From: Pseudomonadota bacterium
GTDB taxonomy: Bacteria > Desulfobacterota > Binatia > Binatales > Binataceae
Reading direction: 5' to 3'
NCBI GenBank assembly: GCA_021324755.1
Contig: JAJPIL010000006.1
Coordinates: 1-49,108 of the forward strand
DNA length: 49,108 bases
The notes under the pieces were generated by a model. The model was not told where the DNA came from. It made no database searches and saw only the letters and a list, made by a program, of their open reading frames with translations. Below, one piece after another: positions 1-11,820 of this stretch (the stretch's first letter is position 1; every line of letters starts with the position of its first letter). The translations under genes and the position numbers were made by a program.

Positions 1-236
1 AAATGGCGCGTCCACAACACATAGCCCATCGCCGCCGCCCCCATCGGCATCCCAGGATGCCCCGAACCCGCCCGCTCGACCATCTCCGCCGCCAATACCC
101 GTATCGCTACCACACACCGCTCGTCCAGCTCGCCCAATTCCCACAACCCCGCCTGCACCAACTCCGAATCGGAAAGCTGCGTCTTTGCCGTGTCTTCGGG
201 TGCAATTTCTTTTCTAAAGTACGCTGATGAGCTCAC
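1..236 (-). CDS. tkt: Transketolase, N-terminal part (cut by window edge)
   Basis: This is the first 78 codons of a transketolase, starting at a GTG at 236 and running off the left edge. Transketolase moves two-carbon units between sugar phosphates and is needed to regenerate ribulose-5-phosphate in the Calvin cycle. Reading the minus strand gives AIRVLAAEMVERAGSGHPGM followed by PMGAAAMGYVLWTRH, the conserved thiamine-enzyme N-terminus with the SGHPG motif. The start is supported by a strong Shine-Dalgarno AGGAGGT at 241-247, four bases upstream of the GTG. It lies 248 bases downstream of cbbX on the same strand and is very probably the next gene of the cbb operon (cbbT). A plus-strand reading frame over the same bases is a shadow. 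Confidence 0.88.
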   Translation of the reverse strand, partial: MSSSAYFRKEIAPEDTAKTQLSDSELVQAGLWELGELDERCVVAIRVLAAEMVERAGSGHPGMPMGAAAMGYVLWTRH

Positions 237-332
237 CTTTACCTCCTGAAAATTAATGACCCCAGCCAAAGAGTACCACGCACCGTTAAAGAAACGGCCT
301 TAAACACGAGTGCGCCGAGCCGAAAGACGACG

Positions 333-360
333 AAATTTTTTTGAGGGCCCCAAAAAATTT
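333..360 (-). terminator. A/T-rich hairpin between cbbX and tkt
   Basis: The arms AAATTTTTT (333-341) and AAAAAATTT (352-360) can pair around a G/C core, giving a long hairpin in the 248-base gap after cbbX. It could be an intrinsic terminator, an attenuator or a processing site that separates tkt expression from cbbLSX. No clear U-tract follows on the minus strand, so termination is only a guess. Confidence 0.25.
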
Positions 361-484
361 ATTTAATTAACTTACAGTTGCGCCCGCCGAACAGAGGCGC
401 GCGCCGACGGTGCAAAAGTTGAGCCCCTCTTGGCTCGAAAAGCGCAAATCGAAGCGGGTCAACTCAACTAGTAGACCGAGCAAG

Positions 485-1402
485 TCAGCTAGCCTGCTGG
501 AGCATCCCGTCGTTGTCGTCACGCATTACGCGGCTAGCCAAAATTTCCTCCGGCTCGATCGTCATCAGGTCGTCTTTGGTAAGAGGACGCTTTCCCGAAG
601 CGAGCAGGCGGGAAGCGTGGCGCAGGCGTGCTCGCTCGAGCGCGTTTCGTATGCTGCGAGCATTGGCGAAATTAGGCTGCGCCATCCGCCGTTCGATGTA
701 CAAGCGCAACGCCTGCTCGGCCGCGGGACTCAGCCGGTAGTGCTGGTTGGCCAGCATCAGCTTGGCGATCTCCATGAGCTCGTCGACGGTGTAGTCCGGG
801 AAGTCGATGTGATGGGTAATACGCGACTTCATACCGGGATTTCCCTGAAAGAACCGCTCCATGCGATCCTTGTAGCCGGCGAGAATAACCACCAGATCGT
901 CGCGATTGTTCTCCATCACTTGGAGCAGGATCTCGATCGCCTCTTGCCCGTAGTCGCGCTCGTTTTCGGGGCGATACAAATAGTAGGCCTCGTCGATAAA
1001 AAGAACGCCGCCCATCGCTCGCTTGAGCACTTCCTTGGTTTTCGGGGCGGTATGACCCACGTACTGCCCCACAAGGTCGTCGCGCGTAGCTGTCACCAGG
1101 TGTCCTTTGCGACTGTATCCGAGCCGATGAAGAATTTCAGCCATTCGCAGCGCGACAGTAGTCTTTCCGGTTCCCGGATTGCCGGTAAAACACATATGAA
1201 GGGAGGGGCTTTCGGCCACCAGCCCATGCTCGCGCCGCAGGCGATCGATCACTAAGAGCGAGGCGATTTCACGGATTCTGGTCTTGACTGGCTTTAGCCC
1301 GACCAGCTCCTTGTCAAGGCGGGCGAGCATTTCCTGGGCTATGGCGTCGAGCCCCTCCGTATGCTTAGTTTCCGTATCGAGCATCGAAACGTTGTCAGCC
1401 AT
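485..1402 (-). CDS. cbbX: CbbX, red-type RuBisCO activase (AAA+)
   Basis: CbbX is a hexameric AAA+ ATPase that threads the C-terminus of red-type RuBisCO large subunits and frees active sites from inhibitory sugar phosphates. The 305-residue protein has Walker A GNPGTGKT (74-81), pore loop GQYVGHT (112-118), Walker B VLFIDEA (133-139), an arginine-finger region NPGMKSR (188-194) and a sensor-2 stretch ARSIRN (249-254). Its length matches known CbbX proteins. The start codon overlaps the last 8 bases of cbbS, which indicates translational coupling. Position directly after cbbLS is the usual arrangement for form IC/ID RuBisCO and agrees with the type of large subunit seen here. Confidence 0.96.
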   Translation of the reverse strand: MADNVSMLDTETKHTEGLDAIAQEMLARLDKELVGLKPVKTRIREIASLLVIDRLRREHGLVAESPSLHMCFTGNPGTGKTTVALRMAEILHRLGYSRKGHLVTATRDDLVGQYVGHTAPKTKEVLKRAMGGVLFIDEAYYLYRPENERDYGQEAIEILLQVMENNRDDLVVILAGYKDRMERFFQGNPGMKSRITHHIDFPDYTVDELMEIAKLMLANQHYRLSPAAEQALRLYIERRMAQPNFANARSIRNALERARLRHASRLLASGKRPLTKDDLMTIEPEEILASRVMRDDNDGMLQQAS

Positions 1403-1823
1403 CGTCCCGATAACGCATCCCTATTGGTCGATTCGCCGCGTATGACCGAACTGTGTACCTGATTTGACGGTCGGCGAAATCTGTTCGCTCCAGGTGGAAA
1501 CCTGGTTCATGGGCAGGTCTGTTTACGATAAAGCTCAGGGCCGTAGTTTGCCGACCTTTGCTGCGGTCATAAGCGCTTATCCTGATGTACAAGTTGGGGT
1601 TAGCCTTACGGCACTGTTCGAGTTCCATCATTACTGCCGCGGCGTCCGTTACGTCGAACATCGGCAAGCCCCACAGGCTCCAATACACGTTTCGCGGATG
1701 GGGATCGTCTGTGTATTCGATCGCCACCGACCATCCACGGTCGAGCGCGTATTGGACCTGGGCGCGTATTTCTTCGTCGGTAAGAGGCGGTAAATAAGAG
1801 AAAGTTCCCTGCGTCAAATGCAT
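1395..1823 (-). CDS. cbbS: RuBisCO small subunit (red-type, form IC/ID)
   Basis: This is the small subunit of form I RuBisCO, 142 residues when started at the ATG at 1823. That start is preferred because a perfect AGGAGG lies at 1835-1840 and the protein then begins [19 protein letters not shown], the typical N-terminus; a longer in-frame reading runs into cbbL and is not credible. The motif [11 protein letters not shown] and the long C-terminal extension (from about residue 105, ending in IRYTVRSYA and then a GMRYRDDG tail) mark the red-type IC/ID class, whose C-terminal hairpin lines the central solvent channel. cbbL ends 16 bases upstream and cbbX starts inside the last codons. Confidence 0.96.
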   Translation of the reverse strand: MHLTQGTFSYLPPLTDEEIRAQVQYALDRGWSVAIEYTDDPHPRNVYWSLWGLPMFDVTDAAAVMMELEQCRKANPNLYIRISAYDRSKGRQTTALSFIVNRPAHEPGFHLERTDFADRQIRYTVRSYAANRPIGMRYRDDG

Positions 1824-1839
1824 CGTTGCTCTAACCTCC

Positions 1840-3312
<1,473 letters not shown>

Positions 3313-3456
3313 TTAATCCCGATACTTGGGCTTCGTTCGCACTTGCCGTCGTCTGCGCGTTCTGGTGGTGACGAAGAGATGCTTGGCGAATCGGTATGGC
3401 GGTAGCACCTAAATGCGACGCTTCAGCCCAAGGCTTTAACCGTTCGCTAAGCTTGC

Positions 3457-5610
3457 TCAAAAAACGTACTCATGTTCGGCGAAATCCTCTTCGTGATCCT
3501 TGGCGACGACGCGCACCAGCACCGATTGACGGGCGCTCAAGATGCGATGGCTGAGCAGGAGCTGAGCAAGTGCGAGCGGGTCGCTGTGCCTGCGTCGGCG
3601 CGCCTTTTCTTCGTAGGTCCCCAGCCTTTCGGGTGGTACGTAGTGGAGTTCGCCGTGCTTGCCGTCGATGTGCGCCCAGATGTTAGCCTCGATAAGGCGC
3701 GCCTCTTCGGGAGTGACCGCACCGTCAATTTCGATGACGTCGGCCCGCATTCCATCTTCGTCGACTACATCAAGATACAGACGGATCCACTTCGAGTCGT
3801 TGATTTCGCGGTCGAAGTTTAGGCGTGGCAAACTGTGGCGCTGGGTGATTCGGACGCTTAGATGGCGCATGTCGGTCAAAGAGGGGTCGCTGCGAAAAAA
3901 CCGCACCACCATGTCGGCGTATTTTCGTTGCGGCTTGATATAGGCTTCGACATCGGGACGCCGAGCCTCGAGTTCGGCGAGCACCTGCTGCCTGGAGTAT
4001 CCGCGTTTTACGACGTCGCGCTGAATTTTCCACTCAACGCGCAGCTCTTCTTCCGGGTCGAGCCAGACCTTGAGGTCGAAAGCGTGGCGAATTGCCGGAA
4101 CCAGAAAAGGATGCAAGCCTTGCACAAGAACGACGTCACGTGGGTGGACGATTTCGGGCCCTTTGATTGTGCCGTCGCGATGGTCGTAGATCGGCTTTCT
4201 GATCGGCTCTCCGCGCTTAAGCGCGAGAATTTGCTCCTCCATCAGAGCAAAGTTGTTCGCCCGTGGATTAAGTGCGGTAAGCCCCACCAGGCTGCGCTGA
4301 TGTCGGTCGAGAGAATGGTAGTCGTCCAGGCAAATGCAGGTGATGCGCTCGGGTCCGAACATCTCGTAGAAGGCCGAAGTAAGCGTGCTTTTGCCGCTGC
4401 CGCTGTCGCCGCCGATACCGACAAAGATGGGACGCTGCGGTCTTTTCGGTTTGGGCTTTGCCTCTTTTCGCGCAATCGGCTTTGCGCGTTTGACCTTTTC
4501 GCCGACCTCGCGCAGGAGCTTTTCAAAGGCTTGGACGAAGAGTTGCACGCCTTGGGCTTCGAGCTCGCGCGCTACCTGTTCGAGGTCGATGCCGGCAGAG
4601 GCCAGAGCCGTAAGTTCGCGCTGAGACTCGCTCAAGCCCTCGATAAGGGTTGCGCCGCGAATCACACCATGGTCGATCAGTGCGCGGATCGTAGTCAGCG
4701 GCATGGTGGCGACGGTGTTAGGGCCAACGAGTTCTTCGACATAAGTTGTGTCGCGATAGGCTGGGTTTTTGACGCTGGTTGAGGCCCACAGCAGCCGCTG
4801 CGGCTTGGCGCCGCGCTGAATCGTTCGTTTGGCCGCTTTGCTCGTCATAAACTCTCGCCACAGGGCGTAAGCGGCACGAGCGCTGGCAACAGCCGCCTTG
4901 CCCTTTAGCGCGGCGAGCACAGGTTTGTCGGCCTCGGGCGCCGAGTTAATTTTTTCTTCGATAAGCGCGTCCACGACGGTATCGATACGGCTTACGAAAA
5001 AGCTTGCAACTGAAGCGATTCGGTCAAGTTTGAGCCCGCGCTCGTAGGCTGAGGACATGCCTTTGACCCATGCTTCGAGCACTTGTGCATACCGGGAGAG
5101 CCCAAAAATTAGGGTTACGTTGACGTTGATGCCTTCGGCCAACAGCGAGGCGATCGCCTCAAGCCCGGCATCTGTGGCCGGAACCTTGATCATCAAGTTG
5201 TCCCGCGCAACTGCGGCGTAAAGTCTTCGCGCCTCGGTGACTGTGGCCGTGGGGTCATGAGCGAGCTCGGGCGAAACTTCAAGACTTACGAACCCATCGG
5301 CGCCGCGGGTCTGAACGTAGATCGGTTCGAGGATGTCGGCGACAGCTTGAATATCGGCGATAGCCAGTGCTTCGTATACCGACTTGGGTGACGCCGCAGT
5401 CGGCGCGATTCGCGCTATCTGATCGTCGTAAGTTGTGGAAGAAAGCGCCTTTTGAAAAATGGCGGGATTTGACGTTACGCCGGTTACGCCGCTCCCCTTT
5501 ACCAGCGCGGCCAGCTCGCCGCTGCGAATCAAATCACGGCTAAGCTCATCACACCAAGGGCTTTGACCCAGCTGGCGCATACGCTTTAAAGGGTTTGCAG
5601 CGTTCGACAT
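3457..5610 (-). CDS. Transaldolase-phosphoribulokinase fusion protein
   Basis: This is a two-domain protein of 717 residues. Residues 1-370 are a transaldolase of the type also found fused to phosphoglucose isomerase: GVTSNPAIFQ (44-53), SLEVSPELAHD (109-119), Schiff-base Lys142 in LMIKVPAT, NVTLIFGLSRY (164-174) and SVASFFVSRID (200-210). A basic, proline-rich linker follows (371-393). Residues 394-717 are a phosphoribulokinase of the plant/cyanobacterial type: Walker A GGDSGSGKST (400-409), CLDDYHSLDRHQR (427-439), KPIYDH (472-477) and QGLHP (498-502). The last motif is normally EGLHP; here Gln498 (codon CAA) replaces the Glu. Transaldolase makes sedoheptulose-7-phosphate from erythrose-4-phosphate and fructose-6-phosphate; the kinase makes ribulose-1,5-bisphosphate. 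AGGAG precedes the ATG at 5610. It is the first gene of the cbb operon. Confidence 0.93.
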   Translation of the reverse strand: MSNAANPLKRMRQLGQSPWCDELSRDLIRSGELAALVKGSGVTGVTSNPAIFQKALSSTTYDDQIARIAPTAASPKSVYEALAIADIQAVADILEPIYVQTRGADGFVSLEVSPELAHDPTATVTEARRLYAAVARDNLMIKVPATDAGLEAIASLLAEGINVNVTLIFGLSRYAQVLEAWVKGMSSAYERGLKLDRIASVASFFVSRIDTVVDALIEEKINSAPEADKPVLAALKGKAAVASARAAYALWREFMTSKAAKRTIQRGAKPQRLLWASTSVKNPAYRDTTYVEELVGPNTVATMPLTTIRALIDHGVIRGATLIEGLSESQRELTALASAGIDLEQVARELEAQGVQLFVQAFEKLLREVGEKVKRAKPIARKEAKPKPKRPQRPIFVGIGGDSGSGKSTLTSAFYEMFGPERITCICLDDYHSLDRHQRSLVGLTALNPRANNFALMEEQILALKRGEPIRKPIYDHRDGTIKGPEIVHPRDVVLVQGLHPFLVPAIRHAFDLKVWLDPEEELRVEWKIQRDVVKRGYSRQQVLAELEARRPDVEAYIKPQRKYADMVVRFFRSDPSLTDMRHLSVRITQRHSLPRLNFDREINDSKWIRLYLDVVDEDGMRADVIEIDGAVTPEEARLIEANIWAHIDGKHGELHYVPPERLGTYEEKARRRRHSDPLALAQLLLSHRILSARQSVLVRVVAKDHEEDFAEHEYVF

Positions 5611-5792
5611 CGATCAATCTCCTTTCATTGAAACGTTGTTGTCTTTAACAAAAATGGACTTCGGCGAGCCTTCGTTAGGCGATGAACGGGCAAGCACTGA
5701 GCTCGCCCCACTCTGGGAGGGCGACTCGATCCGCCGGGCGATTTTGACAGAGGGAAAGTTATGTTCACAGTTTAACATTTCTGGTACGCCAC

Positions 5793-5821
5793 AGATTATG
5801 GCAGATTGATCATGCAGTCAA
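5793..5821 (-). promoter_or_regulatory. Likely sigma70 promoter of the cbb operon
   Basis: On the minus strand, a -35 element TTGACT (5816-5821) is followed by overlapping -10 candidates: TAATCT at 17-base spacing (5793-5798) or CATAAT at 15-base spacing (5795-5800). It points toward the transaldolase-phosphoribulokinase gene, with about 175 bases of leader. It is the best sigma70-like match seen in the cbbR-cbb spacer. Confidence 0.5.
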
Positions 5822-5848
5822 ATACAATTATTAAATGAGTTACATTCA
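5818..5848. promoter_or_regulatory. Probable CbbR binding region (two TNA-N7-TNA sites)
   Basis: Two LysR-type half-sites lie 18 bases apart: TCA-N7-TTA at 5818-5830 and the palindromic TGA-N7-TCA at 5836-5848. Both fit the TNA-N7-TNA (T-N11-A) consensus reported for CbbR. The outer site is centred roughly 56 bases before the presumed cbb transcription start and 15 bases before the cbbR start codon. The inner one overlaps the -35 of the cbb promoter. This is the usual recognition-plus-activation layout and would also allow cbbR autoregulation. Confidence 0.5.
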
Positions 5849-5856
5849 TAGCTTTT

Positions 5857-6801
5857 ATGCTTGAGTCGAGGCTCGAACGGCAGATAACGCTGCACCAGCT
5901 GCGCATCTTCAAAAGCGTCGTTGACCATCGCAGCTTTACGCGCGCGGCAGAGGCTTTATTTCTCACGCAGCCGGCCGTAACCCATCAGATGAAGACCTTA
6001 GCCGCGGCGATCGGCCATCCGTTATTCCAGCCTTCGCGCAGGCGCTTTGCGCTCACGGCCGTAGGCGAGGCTCTCTACGAGCGAGCGGGCCGGATACTGG
6101 CCTTGGTGCGCGAGACCGGCGAAGCGATCGACGCGCTGCTCGGTAGCCGCGGCGGCTCTCTGTTAGTAGCAGCCGACACAACAGTGGGAATTTACGTGAT
6201 TCCCGACGCTTTAGCGGACTTCCATCGCCGATATCCGGGAATCAAACTTCGCCTAGACGTCGTGAACCGGGCGCGGGTGCGAGAGTTACTTATCAACGGA
6301 GATGCGGATCTCGGTGTTTTGGGGCGCCTGTGGAAGGACAGCGCTTTGGCGGCGGAGCCATTCATGGAGAATACCGTGATGTGGTTCTGCGCTCCGAACC
6401 ATCCTTTAATTAAGCGCGAGCCGCTTCATCCGAAGATGCTCTTGGAGGGGCCGTTGCTTTTGCGCGAACCGGGCTCGGGAACGCGCGAGACTGCTGAAAG
6501 CGTGCTCAAGAGGTACGGCGTCGAGGCGAAGCCGGCGATGGAGATAGCGAGCAACGGCGCGCTTAAACGGGCGGTGGCTGGTGGTTTGGGCGTCGCTGCG
6601 TTTTCGACCTGGGCGGTGCGGCTGGAGCTGGCTTCCGGTTTGTTGCATCCGCTTCGCGTGCGCGGTTTTCCCGTCAAAAGGATGTGGCACATCGTTTGGC
6701 TCAAGGAGCGGCTATTGAGCCCAGCGGCGCAAGCCTTTCTTGCCCACCTTCGAAGTGCTCAATGGCGCAAGCGTTTGCCCGTTGCCCTTGGCAGCGAATA
6801 G
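5857..6801 (+). CDS. cbbR: LysR-family regulator, probable CbbR
   Basis: This is a LysR-type transcriptional regulator of 314 residues. The N-terminal winged helix-turn-helix covers about residues 12-70, with the recognition region FTRAAEALFLTQPAVTHQMK (27-46); the rest is a periplasmic-binding-like effector domain starting near VAADTTVGIYVIPDAL. Divergent orientation to a RuBisCO operon, with TNA-N7-TNA sites in the spacer, makes it the likely activator CbbR, which in other bacteria senses Calvin-cycle metabolites or redox state. The ATG at 5857 has no good Shine-Dalgarno. The presumed operator overlaps its 5' leader, suggesting autoregulation. Assignment as CbbR rests mainly on position. 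Confidence 0.88.
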   Translation: MLESRLERQITLHQLRIFKSVVDHRSFTRAAEALFLTQPAVTHQMKTLAAAIGHPLFQPSRRRFALTAVGEALYERAGRILALVRETGEAIDALLGSRGGSLLVAADTTVGIYVIPDALADFHRRYPGIKLRLDVVNRARVRELLINGDADLGVLGRLWKDSALAAEPFMENTVMWFCAPNHPLIKREPLHPKMLLEGPLLLREPGSGTRETAESVLKRYGVEAKPAMEIASNGALKRAVAGGLGVAAFSTWAVRLELASGLLHPLRVRGFPVKRMWHIVWLKERLLSPAAQAFLAHLRSAQWRKRLPVALGSE

Positions 6802-6941
6802 CCCTTGGGCGCATCATGTGCTAAAAGCGCATATCGGCTTTGAGCTTGTAGAGCTTGTTGCTGACGAGGCCGAGACGAAGATCGCACCGGGCTGACTTTT
6901 CGGCCTTGGGCGGCGAAGTATCGAAGCTGCGGGCGAAGTTT

Positions 6942-9370
<2,429 letters not shown>

Positions 9371-9396
9371 TGAATTGGCAAGAGAGGTCTCACGCT

Positions 9397-10248
9397 GTGG
9401 TCGAGCATTCTCAAAGCGCGCCCGTCCCAGTTATGGTTGGGTCCGTAGTCTTCGGTGGGCCAAGTCTCGTCCTGATCGCGGGTCCGTGCGTTATTGAGAG
9501 CCGAGACTCGTGTTTGCGCCACGCAAGCAAGCTTGGTGCGATTGCCCAGCGAGCGGGTGTGCCGCTTGTATTCAAGTCATCCTTCGACAAGGCGAATCGC
9601 ACAAGTCACGAGTCTTTTAGGGGCGTGGGCTTGGATGAGGGGCTTAAGATTTTAGCCGAAGTAAAGAAGGACTTAGGCCTGCCTGTGTTGAGCGACGTGC
9701 ACGAGGTCTGGCAGGTAGACCCGTGCGCGGAGGTGCTCGACGTGCTGCAGATACCGGCGCTGCTGTCGCGCCAAACAGACCTAGTGATAGCCGCTGCTCG
9801 CAGCGGGCGCGCGGTGAACCTTAAAAAGGGGCAGTTTCTTTCGCCGTGGGACATGCAAGCGGTCGTACGAAAGGCCGAAAGCGCTGGCAATCGACGACTG
9901 CTGGTGACCGAGCGTGGCTTCTGCTTCGGCTACAATAACTTGGTGAGCGACATGCGCTCGCTGGTTGTAATGCGTCGTTTTGGCTATCCGGTCGTGTTCG
10001 ACGCAACTCATTCGGTTCAGCTGCCTGGTGCGGGCGGGCGGCATTCGCTGGGACAGCGAGAGTTTATAGCGCCGCTTGCCAGGGCGGCCGCGGCCGTGGG
10101 AATCGACGCTTTGTTCGTCGAGGTGCACGAACAACCCGAGCGGGCGCTAAGCGACGGGCCTAACGCCTATCCGCTGGATGAACTTCCATCTTTGCTGGAG
10201 ACGCTCAAGCGAATCACTGACGCTCTGCGTAATCATGCTCAAGGCTGA
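9397..10248 (+). CDS. kdsA: KDO-8-phosphate synthase
   Basis: KdsA condenses phosphoenolpyruvate with arabinose-5-phosphate to give KDO-8-phosphate, the first committed step of KDO synthesis. From the GTG at 9397 the protein has 283 residues, the typical length. Seen in it are LIAGPCVIES, FKSSFDKANRTS, GLKILAEVK, PVLSDVHE, NLKKGQFL, TERGFCFGYNNLVSDMR and FDATHSVQLPG, all family signatures. Cys in IAGPCVIES matches the metal-dependent class. AGAGAGG at 9381-9387 supports this start; a GTG at 9370 overlapping the pyrG stop would give 292 residues and cannot be excluded. The usual neighbours kdsD/kpsF and kdsC do not follow. Confidence 0.94.
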   Translation: MVEHSQSAPVPVMVGSVVFGGPSLVLIAGPCVIESRDSCLRHASKLGAIAQRAGVPLVFKSSFDKANRTSHESFRGVGLDEGLKILAEVKKDLGLPVLSDVHEVWQVDPCAEVLDVLQIPALLSRQTDLVIAAARSGRAVNLKKGQFLSPWDMQAVVRKAESAGNRRLLVTERGFCFGYNNLVSDMRSLVVMRRFGYPVVFDATHSVQLPGAGGRHSLGQREFIAPLARAAAAVGIDALFVEVHEQPERALSDGPNAYPLDELPSLLETLKRITDALRNHAQG

Positions 10249-10475
10249 GCGCAGGGCTTTTAGAGCATTCGCCTGGTATTTCGCCCTACCAAGCTAAGAC
10301 ATCATCGGAGGCCCAGCTCCGAATTCGTGCACTTTTGTGCTCTATTAAGCTTTTAGCTTGCACTTCAAGTGAACCCTACGCCGAGCGAGCGAGGTAATTA
10401 AAATAACGGGAATTGAGCAACTTAAGCGAAAAACGGTTGCTTGACTTAAAGTGGGGTTAGGGATTGGTTTAGGAT

Positions 10476-11066
10476 ATGCGGCTTAGACATGTTGCCAGGT
10501 TGATCGCTACGCTTGGCGCGGTTGCGCTAATCACGGTCGCTTTCGTTGCCGGGCGGCTCATGCGCAGTCGGGCGCCGGACCGGGCCCTCGATAGCATGCT
10601 CGCTTCTATCCCTGCCTCGATGGTTCACGCCAATGATTTTCGTTGGACCCAAATGAAAAATGGCCAGAAGCAGTGGGAATTGACGGCCCGCGAAGGTACC
10701 TATTCGGAGGATCGCACCCGCGTAATACTTGACCTTGCTACGTTGCGCGCTTGGGCGCAAGACGGCCATCAAATGGTGCTGCATGCGGCCGAGGGAGTGT
10801 TGGACTTGGCCGGCAATCAAATCGAACGAGCCGATTTGCGTGGAGGCGTGACGATCGATTACGCCGGCTTTGTTTTGGATACGCCCGAAGCGGTCTTCTT
10901 TCCTCAGCAGGACCGTCTAGAGGCTTCGGGGGTAGTTCATGTGCGGAGCGAGGGTATGACGGTCGAGGGTGTCGGCATGGAGGCGCACCTGCGCAGCCGA
11001 TTGTTCACGCTAAAGCACAACGTGACTACCGTACTGACTGCGGTCAAAGGTTCGAGAGCCTCGTAG
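10476..11066 (+). CDS. lptC: LPS export protein LptC
   Basis: LptC is a bitopic inner-membrane protein that passes LPS from LptBFG to the periplasmic LptA bridge. The 196-residue protein has an N-terminal membrane helix (about 9-27) and a periplasmic beta-jellyroll with the signature QKQWELTAREGTYSEDR near residues 64-80, then alternating beta strands. It starts 227 bases after kdsA, in the place where kdsD and kdsC often sit, and is followed 76 bases later by lptA. Sequence conservation in this family is low, so position before lptA adds weight. Confidence 0.85.
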   Translation: MRLRHVARLIATLGAVALITVAFVAGRLMRSRAPDRALDSMLASIPASMVHANDFRWTQMKNGQKQWELTAREGTYSEDRTRVILDLATLRAWAQDGHQMVLHAAEGVLDLAGNQIERADLRGGVTIDYAGFVLDTPEAVFFPQQDRLEASGVVHVRSEGMTVEGVGMEAHLRSRLFTLKHNVTTVLTAVKGSRAS

Positions 11067-11142
11067 GCAAAGACCTTTTGGCAAAAGCAATATGAAGATG
11101 AAGCATTAAGTGTTGTCCTAGAAAAGTGCTGGTTGCCAGTCG

Positions 11143-11805
11143 ATGCGGCAGATTTGGATTGGAGTCGGCTTCTCCGTTGCGATTTCTCTACTTATAGCCT
11201 CGGGTGGCTTTGCACAAAGCCAGGGTACTTCAAAAGAAGCAAAAGGAGTTCGGCCCAGGTTAAGTCAAGGCGTTCTGGAGGTAGGCAGAGAAAAACGTTC
11301 GGCTCCAAGTTCTCAGCCGAGTGCGTCCTCTGCTGGGACTGCGGCTGACGCGATGAAGATCTCGCCGGAGCGTGGCCCGATCAGGATTCGAGCTGACACT
11401 CTCGAGCTTGATTACAAAACCAAGCAGGTTTTCTATCGCGGGCATGTACATGCTACCCAGGCTGATGCGACTCTTGACAGCGACACATTGCAGGTAATTT
11501 ACGGAGCAAACTTCAACGACATCAAGCAGGTAATTGCCATAGGCAACGTGCGGATGACCCGAGGGACCGATGTCGTTACCGGACAACGCGCTGTGCTCGA
11601 CGAAGACAAGCAGACCGTTGTCGTGACCGGGGACCCAGTTGTTCAGAACGGCAAAGACCGGGTAGCTGGAGACCGCATATTGGTATATCTTGAGAGCCAG
11701 AGAAGCGTAGTTGAGAATGCGCACGCGGTGCTTTATCCGCGCCAAGCACAAGGCGCGGGCGACAGGCAAGGCGGCGCTTTCGAAAAAGATCACGGAACAC
11801 GTTAG
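11143..11805 (+). CDS. lptA: LPS transport periplasmic protein LptA
   Basis: LptA forms the periplasmic bridge that carries LPS to the outer membrane. The 220-residue protein has a Sec signal peptide (about 1-25, cleavage near GGFAQS), a low-complexity serine- and alanine-rich spacer (about 26-75), and an OstA-like domain (about 77-200) with PIRIRADTLELDYKTKQVFY, GHVHATQADATLDSDTLQV and GNVRMTRGTDVVTGQRA, the repeating strand pattern of LptA. No lptB follows: rpoN starts 15 bases after the stop. The spacer before the OstA domain is longer than in E. coli LptA. Confidence 0.88.
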   Translation: MRQIWIGVGFSVAISLLIASGGFAQSQGTSKEAKGVRPRLSQGVLEVGREKRSAPSSQPSASSAGTAADAMKISPERGPIRIRADTLELDYKTKQVFYRGHVHATQADATLDSDTLQVIYGANFNDIKQVIAIGNVRMTRGTDVVTGQRAVLDEDKQTVVVTGDPVVQNGKDRVAGDRILVYLESQRSVVENAHAVLYPRQAQGAGDRQGGAFEKDHGTR

Positions 11806-11820
11806 CGCGTAAGTTAACCG

